Program-made: the position numbers and the translations under genes | Notes under the pieces: model-generated | Told to the model about the DNA's origin: nothing | The model's input: only the letters and a program-made list of their open reading frames with translations | The model's database searches: none | Shown: piece after piece, positions 52,221-60,600 of the stretch | Layout of the letters: each line of letters begins with the position of its first letter | Numbering within the stretch: the first letter of the stretch is position 1 | NCBI RefSeq assembly: GCF_036014175.1 | Contig: NZ_CP107917.1 | Coordinates: 7,502,001-7,566,000 of the forward strand | Direction of reading: 5' to 3' | Length of the DNA: 64,000 nt | From: Streptomyces sp. NBC_00443 | GTDB taxonomy: Bacteria; Actinomycetota; Actinomycetes; Streptomycetales; Streptomycetaceae

Positions 52221-52799
52221 GTGCAGCAATCCGCCGTCCCGGAACTGGCACACACTCACGCCCGCCCGATCCACTGGCTCGCCACCGCCACGGCGGTTGC
52301 CGGTGTCGTGGCCTTCTCCTCGGTCCTGCAGCCCAACTCGGCGACGGCGGCCCAGACAGCCGGACCGGACGCGAAGAACGCCCCCGCGGCCGTCGCGCCC
52401 CCTGATCCCGCGAACGTCGAGTTCCCCCTCGAATGCGGCCCGGTCAAGGCGGTCGTGGTCAAGAAGGCCAGCGGAGACCTGGACGGCGACGGCAGCCCCG
52501 AAACCGTGGCCGTCGTGCACTGCGACGCCCCCATGGGCACCCCGCCCGACGGCCTCTACGTCCTCACCCGCGGCACCGACGCGGCTACGCCCCGCATCGT
52601 CGCGACCCTCGTGAACCCGAAGGACAGCACCACCGTCAGTGACCTCGCGGTCCGTGACGAAGCCGTCGTCGCCGGGCTGCTCAGCTACTCGTCCGACGAC
52701 GTGCCACGGTGCTGCCCCGACGTGAAGAACAGCGCGAAGTGGCAGTGGAAGAACGCCTCGTTCGTCCGCTCGACACCCGCCGGTGCCCACAGCGTCTGA
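52221..52799 (+). CDS. Secreted or membrane-anchored hypothetical protein
   Basis: Protein of 192 aa from GTG 52221 behind AGGAG. An N-terminal hydrophobic segment (WLATATAVAGVVAFSSVL, about 19-36) followed by a small-residue region (NSATAA) suggests a signal peptide. The mature part (about 60-185) holds four Cys (FPLECGPVK, VVHCDAP, RCCPD) and a repeat-integrin-like calcium motif DLDGDGSPETVAVVHC. Similar proteins are common in Streptomyces with unknown function. It stands alone between the trmI terminator and the convergent ferredoxin gene. Confidence 0.75.
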   Translation: MQQSAVPELAHTHARPIHWLATATAVAGVVAFSSVLQPNSATAAQTAGPDAKNAPAAVAPPDPANVEFPLECGPVKAVVVKKASGDLDGDGSPETVAVVHCDAPMGTPPDGLYVLTRGTDAATPRIVATLVNPKDSTTVSDLAVRDEAVVAGLLSYSSDDVPRCCPDVKNSAKWQWKNASFVRSTPAGAHSV

Positions 52800-52857
52800 C
52801 CCATGCCACCGGCACGTGTGAGAAATCAGACAGTCGTAACACCCCGTACGCGCAAGG

Positions 52858-53163
52858 TCACTCGGCGTCCGGACCGAACACCTCGACCTTGTCCGAAACG
52901 CGACGGACGTGGATGCAGTCGCCCGGACACTCCTTCGCCGAGTCCACCACGTCCGTGAGAAGCGGCAGGGGCACGGGCGTTGTCGCCCCCTTGGCCTGCA
53001 ACAGCTCGTCCTCCGTGCCCTTCACATAGGCCAGACCGTCGATGTCCAGCTCGAACACCTCAGGCGCATACTGGGCACAGATGCCGTCACCAGTACAGAG
53101 ATCCTGGTCGATCCAGACCTCCAGCGCCTGACCATCGACCCCGGCCGCCTGTTCCACGCTCAT
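52858..53163 (-). CDS. Ferredoxin, 3Fe-4S/4Fe-4S type
   Basis: Small electron carrier of 101 aa. Cluster cysteines C23 and C29 (DLCTGDGICAQYAPEVF) and C79 (KECPGDC), with an additional C83; the Cys-to-Ala change after C29 (AQYAP) is typical of the 3Fe-4S ferredoxins that serve cytochromes P450 in Streptomyces. ATG 53163 has an AGGAGAG-type site just upstream. No P450 lies nearby. In several actinobacteria a ferredoxin stands next to arc, as here (245 bp divergent). Confidence 0.9.
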   Translation of the reverse strand: MSVEQAAGVDGQALEVWIDQDLCTGDGICAQYAPEVFELDIDGLAYVKGTEDELLQAKGATTPVPLPLLTDVVDSAKECPGDCIHVRRVSDKVEVFGPDAE

Positions 53164-53342
53164 CTCTCCTACCGTTCCGTCCGCCGGGCCGGACGGGAAT
53201 CCGGCCAGCTCTGAAGGGTGTTGAACACTTCGAGCCTACCTGCGGCGGCTTCCCAATCATGTTCGGTGGGTATTCCCCTGGCGTGAGGGAGAGCGCAAGG
53301 GTGAAGATCGGACACACCCCGACAGTCTTTGTGATCTAGGGG

Positions 53343-53370
53343 TTTCAATCGACACCCACCCAGGTAGGGT
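53343..53370 (+). promoter_or_regulatory. Candidate arc promoter
   Basis: TTTCAA (53343-53348) and TAGGGT (53365-53370) are separated by 16 bp and lie about 38 bp before GTG 53409. Confidence 0.35.
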
Positions 53371-53408
53371 CTGGAAGCGTCCAGCTCCCCTTGGAGGAGG
53401 TGAGGACC

Positions 53409-55175
53409 GTGGCAGCCCACGACGACGACATGAACCGCGGCATCCGCCCGGGACGGGGGTCCGACGACCCGGCCGGGCAGATTGCCTACCTTGAGCAGGA
53501 GATCGCCGTCCTGCGACGCAAGCTCGCCGACTCTCCGCGGCACACGAGGATTCTCGAAGAGCGGATCGTCGAGCTGCAGACCAATCTGGCCGGCGTGTCC
53601 GCACAGAACGAGCGACTCGCCAACACGCTCCGTGAGGCCCGCGACCAGATCGTGGCCCTCAAAGAGGAAGTCGACCGGCTCGCACAGCCACCGGCCGGCT
53701 TCGGTGTCTTCCTGACGCAGAACGAGGACGGCACGGCCGACATCTTCACCGGCGGCCGCAAACTCCGCGTGAACGTCAGCCCGAGCGTCGAACTCGACGC
53801 CCTCAGGCGCGGCCAGGAAGTAATGCTCAACGAAGCGCTCAACGTGGTCGAGGCCATGGAGTACGAGAGCGTCGGCGACATCGTCACCCTCAAGGAGATC
53901 CTCGAGGACGGCGAGCGCGCCCTCGTAGTGGGGCACACCGATGAGGAACGGGTGGTACGGCTCGCCGAGCCGCTGCTGGACGTCACCATCCGCCCCGGCG
54001 ACGCCCTGCTGCTCGAACCCCGCTCCGGCTACGTCTACGAGGTCGTCCCCAAGAGCGAGGTCGAGGAACTCGTCCTCGAAGAAGTACCGGACATCGGCTA
54101 CGAGCAGATCGGCGGCCTGGGCAACCAGATCGAAATGATCCGCGACGCAGTCGAGCTCCCCTACCTCTACCCCGACCTGTTCAGGGAGCACGAACTGCGG
54201 CCGCCCAAGGGCGTCCTCCTGTACGGGCCTCCCGGATGCGGCAAGACGCTCATCGCCAAGGCCGTCGCCAACTCGCTGGCCAAGAAGGTCGCCGAGGTCA
54301 CCGGCCAGGCCCAGGGCAAGAGCTTCTTCCTCAACATCAAGGGCCCCGAACTGCTCAACAAGTACGTCGGCGAGACCGAGCGGCAGATCCGCCTCGTCTT
54401 CCAGCGTGCACGTGAAAAGGCCAGCGAGGGCACACCCGTCATCGTCTTCTTCGACGAGATGGAATCCCTCTTCCGCACCCGTGGCTCCGGTGTCAGCTCG
54501 GACGTGGAGAACACCATCGTCCCCCAGCTGCTCGCCGAGATCGACGGTGTCGAAGGCCTGGAGAACGTGGTCGTGATCGGCGCCTCCAACCGCGAGGACA
54601 TGATCGACCCCGCCATCCTGCGCCCCGGCCGCCTGGACGTGAAGATCAAGATCGAGCGCCCGGACGCCGAGGCCGCCAAGGACATCTTCGGCAAGTACCT
54701 CACCCAGCGCCTGCCGCTCCACCCCGAGGACGTCGGAGAGCACAGCGGCGACAGGGCCATGACGGTCCAGAGCATGATCCAGACCGCCGTCGAGCAGATG
54801 TACGCCGAATCCGAGGAGAACCGCTTCCTGGAAGTCACCTACGCCAACGGCGACAAGGAAGTCCTCTACTTCAAGGACTTCAATTCCGGCGCCATGATCG
54901 AGAACATCGTGGGCCGCGCCAAGAAGATGGCGATCAAGGACTTCCTGGAGCACAACCAGAAGGGCCTCCGCGTCTCCCACCTCCTCCAGGCCTGCGTGGA
55001 CGAGTTCAAGGAGAACGAGGACCTGCCCAACACCACCAACCCGGACGACTGGGCCCGGATCTCCGGAAAGAAGGGCGAGCGGATCGTCTACATCCGCACC
55101 CTCATCACCGGAAAGCAGGGCGCAGACACCGGACGCTCCATCGACACGGTGGCAAACACCGGTCAGTACCTGTAA
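53409..55175 (+). CDS. arc: Proteasome-associated ATPase (ARC/Mpa)
   Basis: AAA+ unfoldase of 588 aa that captures pupylated proteins and feeds them to the 20S core. N-terminal coiled coil (about 22-75) binds Pup; tandem OB folds (about 80-220); Walker A GPPGCGKT (about 274), Walker B VIVFFDEMESLF (about 345), and arginine finger region SNREDMIDPAILRPGRLD. The C terminus ends GQYL, the penultimate Tyr expected to dock into proteasome alpha pockets. I chose GTG 53409 with GGAGGAGG eight bases upstream; this gives the usual 588 aa. It is followed by its own terminator, ahead of dop. Confidence 0.96.
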   Translation: MAAHDDDMNRGIRPGRGSDDPAGQIAYLEQEIAVLRRKLADSPRHTRILEERIVELQTNLAGVSAQNERLANTLREARDQIVALKEEVDRLAQPPAGFGVFLTQNEDGTADIFTGGRKLRVNVSPSVELDALRRGQEVMLNEALNVVEAMEYESVGDIVTLKEILEDGERALVVGHTDEERVVRLAEPLLDVTIRPGDALLLEPRSGYVYEVVPKSEVEELVLEEVPDIGYEQIGGLGNQIEMIRDAVELPYLYPDLFREHELRPPKGVLLYGPPGCGKTLIAKAVANSLAKKVAEVTGQAQGKSFFLNIKGPELLNKYVGETERQIRLVFQRAREKASEGTPVIVFFDEMESLFRTRGSGVSSDVENTIVPQLLAEIDGVEGLENVVVIGASNREDMIDPAILRPGRLDVKIKIERPDAEAAKDIFGKYLTQRLPLHPEDVGEHSGDRAMTVQSMIQTAVEQMYAESEENRFLEVTYANGDKEVLYFKDFNSGAMIENIVGRAKKMAIKDFLEHNQKGLRVSHLLQACVDEFKENEDLPNTTNPDDWARISGKKGERIVYIRTLITGKQGADTGRSIDTVANTGQYL

Positions 55176-55184
55176 AAGACAGGG

Positions 55185-55228
55185 CGGCTGCGGGTGCCCC
55201 CACCGGGTACCCGCAGCCGACTGTTTTT
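55185..55228 (+). terminator. Intrinsic terminator of arc
   Basis: CGGCTGCGGGT and ACCCGCAGCCG form a perfect 11-bp stem (55185-55219), followed by ACTGTTTTT. It lies 10 bp past the arc stop. Confidence 0.85.
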
Positions 55229-55419
55229 CCGGCCACCGCCGGAACAAAGGCGAGCAACGCAATGACGCAAATGATCTCCCCACCAGCGCAAAGGCGTTCT
55301 AGGCTCTTCGGTACCGCCGAGTCGCGCAGTGCGGGGACGGGCACCGCACACGCATCGGAGCGCCAGCGGTACTTGAGCGGCGCCCCCGACCGAGGGCGCC
55401 GCCGGGCAAGGAGGGCCGC

Positions 55420-56929
55420 ATGACCGTACGGCGAGTAATGGGCATCGAGACGGAGTACGGGATCTCCGTCCCCGGCCACCCCAACGCCAATGCCATGCTC
55501 ACCTCATCCCAGATCGTCAACGCCTACGCGGCGGCGATGCACCGGGCCCGCCGGGCCCGCTGGGACTTCGAGGAGGAGAACCCGCTGCGGGACGCGCGAG
55601 GCTTCGACCTCGCCCGCGAGGCCGCCGACTCCAGCCAGCTCACCGACGAGGACATCGGCCTCGCCAACGTCATCCTCACCAACGGGGCACGGCTCTACGT
55701 CGACCACGCACACCCCGAATACAGCTCCCCCGAGGTCACCAACCCCCGCGACGCCGTCCTCTGGGACAAGGCAGGCGAGCGGATCATGGCCGAGGCCGCC
55801 GAGCGGGCCGCCCAGCTGCCCGGCGCCCAGCCCATCCACCTCTACAAGAACAACACCGACAACAAGGGCGCCTCCTACGGCACGCACGAGAACTACCTGA
55901 TGAAGCGGAAACCCCTTCTCGGACATCGTGCGCCACCTGACGCCCTTCTTCGTCTCCCGCCAGGTCTTCGCCGGTGCTGGCCGCGTCGGCATCGGCCAGG
56001 ACGGTCACGAACACGGCTTCCAGCTCAGCCAGCGAGCCGACTACTTCGAGGTCGAGGTGGGCCTCGAGACGACCCTCAAGCGCCCGATCATCAACACACG
56101 CGACGAGCCGCACGCGGACGCGGAGAAATACCGCCGCCTCCACGTGATCATCGGCGACGCGAACCTGTCGGAGATCTCGACGTACCTGAAGCTGGGCACC
56201 ACCGCCCTGGTCCTGTCGATGATCGAGGACAGCTTCATCGCGGTCGACCTGGCCGTGGACCAGCCCGTTCGCACGCTGCACCAGGTGTCGCACGACCCGT
56301 CCCTCAAGCGCCTGATCACACTCCGCAGCGGCCGCACACTGACGGCGGTACAGCTCCAGATGGAGTACTACGAGCTCTCGCGCAAATACGTCGAGGAACG
56401 CTTCGGCGCCGACGCCGACGAACAGACCAAGGACGTCCTGACCCGCTGGGAGGACACCCTCAACCGGCTGGAGCGGGATCCGATGAGCCTCGCCGGCGAG
56501 CTGGACTGGGTCGCCAAGCGAGAGCTCATGGAGGGCTACCGACGCCGCGACGACCTCGACTGGGACGCCGCCCGGCTCCACCTCGTCGACCTCCAGTACG
56601 CGGACGTACGCCCCGAGAAAGGCCTCTACAACCGTCTCGCGGCCCGCGGCCGCATGAAGCGCCTCCTGGACGAGGACGAGGTCGAGAGGGCCCGTACGAA
56701 GCCGCCGGAGGACACGCGCGCGTACTTCCGCGGGCGCTGCCTGGAGCAGTACGCCGACGACGTCGCCGCGGCCTCCTGGGACTCGGTGATCTTCGACCTG
56801 CCCGGCCGGGACTCCCTCCAGCGCGTCCCAACCCTCGAACCGCTTCGCGGAACGCGAAATCACGTCAAGGAGCTCCTGGACCGCTGTCGCACGGCGGAAG
56901 ACCTGGTCAGGGTCCTCTCAGGCAGCTGA
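55420..56929 (+). pseudogene. dop: Pup deamidase/depupylase, frameshifted as sequenced
   Basis: Dop (503 aa expected) deamidates the C-terminal Gln of Pup and removes Pup from proteins. ATG 55420 gives residues 1-163 (RRVMGIETEYGISVPGHPNA; YKNNTDNKGASYGTHENYLMKR). The frame then breaks after codon CGG 55906-55908. The expected continuation (PFSDIVRHLTPFFVSRQ through LVRVLSGS) is intact in another frame to the TGA at 56927-56929. The junction reads CGGAAACCCC where CGGGAAACCCCC would restore MKRETPFSD, so one G and one C are missing from adjacent homopolymers. Total length plus two bases equals 504 codons, the normal size. No other lesion was seen, so a sequencing or assembly error is likely; a genuine loss cannot be excluded. 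Confidence 0.9.
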
Positions 56930-57128
56930 GGGGTACTCGGGCGGTGTCAGCCGGACGTCGGCCGAGCAGGGTGGAAAACCCGGCGTCCGGGAATCATGGA
57001 GATGGCCCCCGTACGTTGGAGAAACTGCGGGGCCGATGTCAGACCCGGCTTGTAGGGTCTGATCATCACCGATCGGCAGGAAAGCCGACCTGTCGACCAT
57101 GTCGGGCGAACTGAGCGGGGTGAGGGAT

Positions 57129-57347
57129 ATGGCAACCAAGGACACCGGCGGCGGACAGCAGAAGGCCACGCGTTCCACCGAGGAAGTCGAGGAGCAGACT
57201 GCGGAGACGCAGGCCTCCGAGGACCTCAAGGAGCGGCAGGAGAAGCTGAGCGACGACGTCGACTCGGTTCTGGACGAGATTGACGATGTCCTCGAGGAGA
57301 ACGCCGAGGACTTCGTGCGGTCCTTCGTGCAAAAGGGCGGGCAGTAG
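57129..57347 (+). CDS. pup: Prokaryotic ubiquitin-like protein Pup
   Basis: Disordered modifier of 72 aa. The central helix-forming segment (about 20-55; EDLKERQEKLSDDVDSVLDEIDDVL) binds Arc, and the C terminus FVRSFVQKGGQ ends in Gln. Before ligation by PafA that Gln must be deamidated to Glu by Dop. ATG 57129 follows GGTGAGGG; a TAGGGT -10-like box lies at 57053-57058. It is located between dop and the prcBA genes, the standard actinobacterial order. Confidence 0.96.
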   Translation: MATKDTGGGQQKATRSTEEVEEQTAETQASEDLKERQEKLSDDVDSVLDEIDDVLEENAEDFVRSFVQKGGQ

Positions 57348-57388
57348 GCCGCCCTTTCCTTCGATTCGAAGGTGAACGGGGTGGAGTG

Positions 57389-57698
57389 GTGGTCGGCGAG
57401 TCGGAGATGAAGCGCTGCGCGCGGTGCGGCGGGTCCAAGCCGCGCGCAGCCTTCGCGTGACCAGCCGGTTGCCGCTCGGACGAGCTCCGCGCGATCTGTT
57501 TCAAGGGGCTTGCCGTTCATGTGGATCACCGCCACAAGACGGGTAGGGTCCGTGGCGTACTGTGCTTCAACTGCTTTTCCGGCCTCGGCCTGTTGAGGGA
57601 ACGGTCCCGAAGCGATGAACCGAGCTGCCGATTACCTGGAAGGAATCGCGTGGAAGCCAACACTCGTAGCACCGGGCGTCTACCAGCTGCCTTCCTGA
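57389..57698 (+). pseudogene. Endonuclease VII-domain protein remnant
   Basis: In Streptomyces an endonuclease VII-like gene commonly sits between pup and prcB. Here GTG 57389 or ATG 57407 opens VGESEMKRCARCGGSKPR, the zinc-ribbon start. An in-frame TGA follows at 57458-57460. The same frame continues into AICFKGLAVHVDHRHKTGR and VRGVLCFNC, the endonuclease VII core, with the roughly 100 residues normally between them missing. A one-base shift near 57610 then leads to AMNRAADYLEGIAWKPTLV and a TGA at 57696-57698. Deletion, stop and frameshift together mark a decayed gene overlapping the prcB start (57650). Confidence 0.75.
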
Positions 57699-58495
57699 CG
57701 CCTGGGTCGTCCTCCTTCATGGACTTTCTCTCCGAGCACCAGCCCGAGATGCTGCCCGGGAACCGCCAACTGCCGCCCACGCAGGGCGTGATCGAGGCGC
57801 CGCACGGCACGACCATCGTGTCCGTGACGTTCCCCGGGGGCGTCGTGCTGGCGGGTGACCGGCGGGCGACCATGGGGAATGTGATCGCCCAGCGCGACAT
57901 CGAGAAGGTGTTCCCGGCCGACGAGTACTCGGCCGTCGGTATCGCCGGCACCGCCGGTCTGGCCGTGGAGATGGTGAAGCTCTTCCAGCTGGAGCTGGAG
58001 CACTTCGAGAAGGTCGAGGGCGCGCAGCTGTCGCTGGAGGGCAAGGCGAACCGGCTGTCGACCATGATTCGGTCCAACCTGGGCATGGCCATGCAGGGGC
58101 TGGCCGTCGTGCCGCTCTTCGCGGGGTACGACGTCGACCGGGAGAGGGGGCGGATCTTCTCCTACGACGTGACCGGTGGTCGTTCCGAGGAGCATGGTTA
58201 CGCCGCCACCGGCTCCGGGTCGATCTTCGCGCGTGGCGCCATGAAGAAGCTCTTCCGTGATGACCTGAACGAGGCCGAGGCCACGACGCTCGTGGTGCAG
58301 GCCCTGTACGACGCGGCTGACGACGACTCGGCGACCGGTGGTCCCGATGTCGCCCGCCGGATCTACCCGATCGTCACCGTGATCACCGAGGACGGTTTCC
58401 GTCGAGTGGGCGATGACGAGTCCTCCGAGATCGCCCGTTCCATCCTGGCGCGGCGTCTGGAGCAGCCCGACGGCCCGCGGGCCGCGCTGCTGTAG
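57650..58495 (+). CDS. prcB: 20S proteasome beta subunit
   Basis: Catalytic subunit of 281 aa from GTG 57650. A propeptide of 53 residues precedes the catalytic T54 (EAPHG-TTIVSV), released during assembly. Conserved proteasome features: GDRRATMGNVIAQRDIEKVFP (with catalytic Asp and Lys), AGTAGLAVEMVKLFQLE and the Ser/Asp region ATGSGSIFARGAMKKLF. It forms the inner rings of the core particle with PrcA and degrades pupylated proteins. The start codon lies within the decayed endonuclease VII remnant. prcA follows 59 bp downstream. Confidence 0.97.
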   Translation: MEANTRSTGRLPAAFLTPGSSSFMDFLSEHQPEMLPGNRQLPPTQGVIEAPHGTTIVSVTFPGGVVLAGDRRATMGNVIAQRDIEKVFPADEYSAVGIAGTAGLAVEMVKLFQLELEHFEKVEGAQLSLEGKANRLSTMIRSNLGMAMQGLAVVPLFAGYDVDRERGRIFSYDVTGGRSEEHGYAATGSGSIFARGAMKKLFRDDLNEAEATTLVVQALYDAADDDSATGGPDVARRIYPIVTVITEDGFRRVGDDESSEIARSILARRLEQPDGPRAALL

Positions 58496-58554
58496 CGGCG
58501 GTTCGGTCTTAGCAAGGTGGTCCTGTGACTTCGACAGAAAGGGACGGATAACCG

Positions 58555-59331
58555 GTGTCGACGCCGTTCTATGTCTCACCCCAGCAGGCCATGGCCGACC
58601 GGGCGGAGTACGCCCGCAAGGGCATCGCCCGTGGCCGCAGCCTGGTCGTGCTGCAGTATGCCGACGGCATCGTGTTCGTCGGCGAGAACCCGTCCCGTGC
58701 GCTGCACAAGTTCAGCGAGATCTATGACCGGATCGGTTTTGCGGCCGCCGGTAAGTACAACGAGTACGAGAACCTGCGGATCGGCGGGGTGCGGTATGCC
58801 GATCTGCGTGGTTACACCTATGACCGTGATGATGTGACCGCGCGTGGTCTGGCCAACGTCTACGCCCAGACGCTGGGCACGATTTTTTCTTCCGCGGCGG
58901 AGAAGCCGTACGAGGTGGAGCTGGTCGTCGCCGAGGTCGGTGAGACGCCTGAGGGCGACCAGATCTACCGGCTGCCGCACGACGGCTCGATCGTGGACGA
59001 GCACGGCTCGGTCGCGGTCGGCGGCAATGCCGAGTTGATCAGCAATTACCTGGATCAGCGTCATCAGGACGGCGTGAGTCTCGCCGAGGCGCTGAAGCTG
59101 GCAGTCCAGGCCCTGTCGCGTGAGTCGAACGGTACGCAGCGGGAGATTCCCGCGGAGCGGCTCGAGGTCGCGGTGCTGGACCGTACGCGTCCGCAATCGC
59201 GCAAGTTCAAGCGCATCGTGGGCCGTCAGCTGGCCCGGCTGCTGGCGGCCGAGGGTGCGGCCACCGAGGCCGAGAGTGCCGACAACGGGGAGGACTCCGA
59301 TGCGGAGGACTCCGGCAGTTCCGAGGAGTAG
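58555..59331 (+). CDS. prcA: 20S proteasome alpha subunit
   Basis: Protein of 258 aa from GTG 58555. The N-terminal gate segment (STPFYVSPQQAMADRAEYARKGIARGRSLVVL) is typical of alpha subunits. RIGFAAAGKYNEYENLRIGGVRYADLRGYTYDRDDVTARGLANVYAQ and related parts match PrcA. The last about 25 residues are acidic and disordered (EDSDAEDSGSSEE). It forms the outer rings, with inter-subunit pockets that receive the C terminus of Arc. It is co-transcribed with prcB and followed by a strong hairpin. Confidence 0.97.
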   Translation: MSTPFYVSPQQAMADRAEYARKGIARGRSLVVLQYADGIVFVGENPSRALHKFSEIYDRIGFAAAGKYNEYENLRIGGVRYADLRGYTYDRDDVTARGLANVYAQTLGTIFSSAAEKPYEVELVVAEVGETPEGDQIYRLPHDGSIVDEHGSVAVGGNAELISNYLDQRHQDGVSLAEALKLAVQALSRESNGTQREIPAERLEVAVLDRTRPQSRKFKRIVGRQLARLLAAEGAATEAESADNGEDSDAEDSGSSEE

Positions 59332-59384
59332 CCCGACCACGCGACCTCGCCGAGGGGCAGTCCCGCCCTCGTTCTTCGCCCGTA

Positions 59385-59418
59385 CTGTGCCCCGGCCGCC
59401 CGCTCGGCCGGGGCACAG
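59385..59418. terminator. Bidirectional terminator after prcA
   Basis: CTGTGCCCCGGCCG pairs fully with CGGCCGGGGCACAG around a 6-nt loop, between the convergent prcA and LacI-type genes. Confidence 0.75.
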
Positions 59419-59434
59419 GCGTTCATGCGGGCCT

Positions 59435-60451
59435 TCAGGGGGTGCTGGGCGGCGCTGTGGAGCCCCGTACGACGAGCTCGACCGGAATGTCGCCCTCCTC
59501 GGGTTCACGGCCTTCCAGGACTGCCAGGAGGGCTTGCATGCCGCGTTCCCCGAAGAGCTCGGCGTCCAGGCGGACGGTGGTCAGCTCGGGGTCGATGGCG
59601 GTGGCGAGGGCGAGGTCGTCCAGGCCGGTGACGGAGATGTCGTCGGGGATGCGCAGGTCGAGTCGGCGTACTGCCTTGTAGGCGCCGGCGGCGAGTTTGT
59701 CGTCGTCGCAGACGATGGCCGTGGGGCGGGGGCCCTTGGCCGAGAGGGCGGTCTCGGCGGCGGTGCGGGCGCCGTCGATGGAGATGGGTGCGCGGACGGT
59801 GAGCAGTGAGGTGCCGGGTACCTCGCCGATGCGTGTGGCGAGCTCATCGGCCCGAACGTCGAAGGTCCAGGAGGGCACGTCGGCTGCGAGGTGCAGGAAG
59901 CGCCGGTGGCCGAGGCGGAGCAGGTGATCGGCTACCTGACGGACGCCGTCCGTGATGTCGAGGTTCACCGTCGCGGCCCCGAGGCTGCCGTCCGGGTCGC
60001 TGTCCAGCATGACCAGGGGGAGCTGGTCGCCGCGGATGGCGGTGAGGGCGTCGGCGGCCATGGAGGAGGCGATGACGCCGTCGAGGGCGGCCTGGGCGGA
60101 GGCGAAGGGGTCGCGGGCGGGGCCGATGCCTTCGGGGGAGGGGTAGAGGACGACGCCGAAGCCGTGGTGGGCGGCGATGCGGGCGGCTCCGGTATAGACG
60201 CCGGCGAAGAATTCCGTGGTGAGGGCGGGGACGACGAGGAGGACGGTGCGGGTGTGGCCGAGCCGTAGGTTGCGGGCGGCGAGGTTGGGCCGGTAGCCGA
60301 GTTCGCGGGCGGCCTCGCGGACGCGTTCGGCGGTGGCCTCGGAGACCCGGCCGCGCCACTTCTCGCCGAGGACGAGGGAGACCGCGGCCTGCGAGACGCC
60401 CGCCGCCTGGGCGACGTCCCGGCTGGTGGGGCGGGTGCTGCCGTGTGCCAC
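59435..60451 (-). CDS. LacI-family transcriptional regulator
   Basis: Regulator of 338 aa from GTG 60451. HTH and hinge (about 9-60; TSRDVAQAAGVSQAAVSLVLGEKWRGRVSEAT) plus periplasmic-binding-protein-like effector domain (about 70-330; GVIASSMAADALTAIRG, LRLGHRRFLHLAAD, CDDDKLAAGAYKAVRR, GLDDLALATAIDPELTTV). It diverges from an MFS transporter across a 149-bp region with a TACGTA-centred palindrome, and so probably controls the transporter. The gene pair sits between prcA and pafA. The ligand is unknown. Confidence 0.9.
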   Translation of the reverse strand: MAHGSTRPTSRDVAQAAGVSQAAVSLVLGEKWRGRVSEATAERVREAARELGYRPNLAARNLRLGHTRTVLLVVPALTTEFFAGVYTGAARIAAHHGFGVVLYPSPEGIGPARDPFASAQAALDGVIASSMAADALTAIRGDQLPLVMLDSDPDGSLGAATVNLDITDGVRQVADHLLRLGHRRFLHLAADVPSWTFDVRADELATRIGEVPGTSLLTVRAPISIDGARTAAETALSAKGPRPTAIVCDDDKLAAGAYKAVRRLDLRIPDDISVTGLDDLALATAIDPELTTVRLDAELFGERGMQALLAVLEGREPEEGDIPVELVVRGSTAPPSTP

Positions 60452-60562
60452 CGTCCGCCTGCTTCCTTGCTCCTGGTCGTGCGCCTGCGGGCGCGCCGGC
60501 CCTGCGGCTCATTCCGTTGTCTGGACTCGTGAACAGCGCTCATGGTACGTATGACGAAGGAC

Positions 60563-60576
60563 GTTATACGTAAAAC
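60563..60576. promoter_or_regulatory. Candidate LacI-family operator
   Basis: GTTATACGTAAAAC is a near-palindrome with a central CG, as LacI-family sites have. A second TACGTA lies 22 bp to the left (60546-60551). Both are in the LacI/MFS intergenic region. Confidence 0.45.
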
Positions 60577-60600
60577 TTACCCGGAGGGGCGGCGCTGCTG

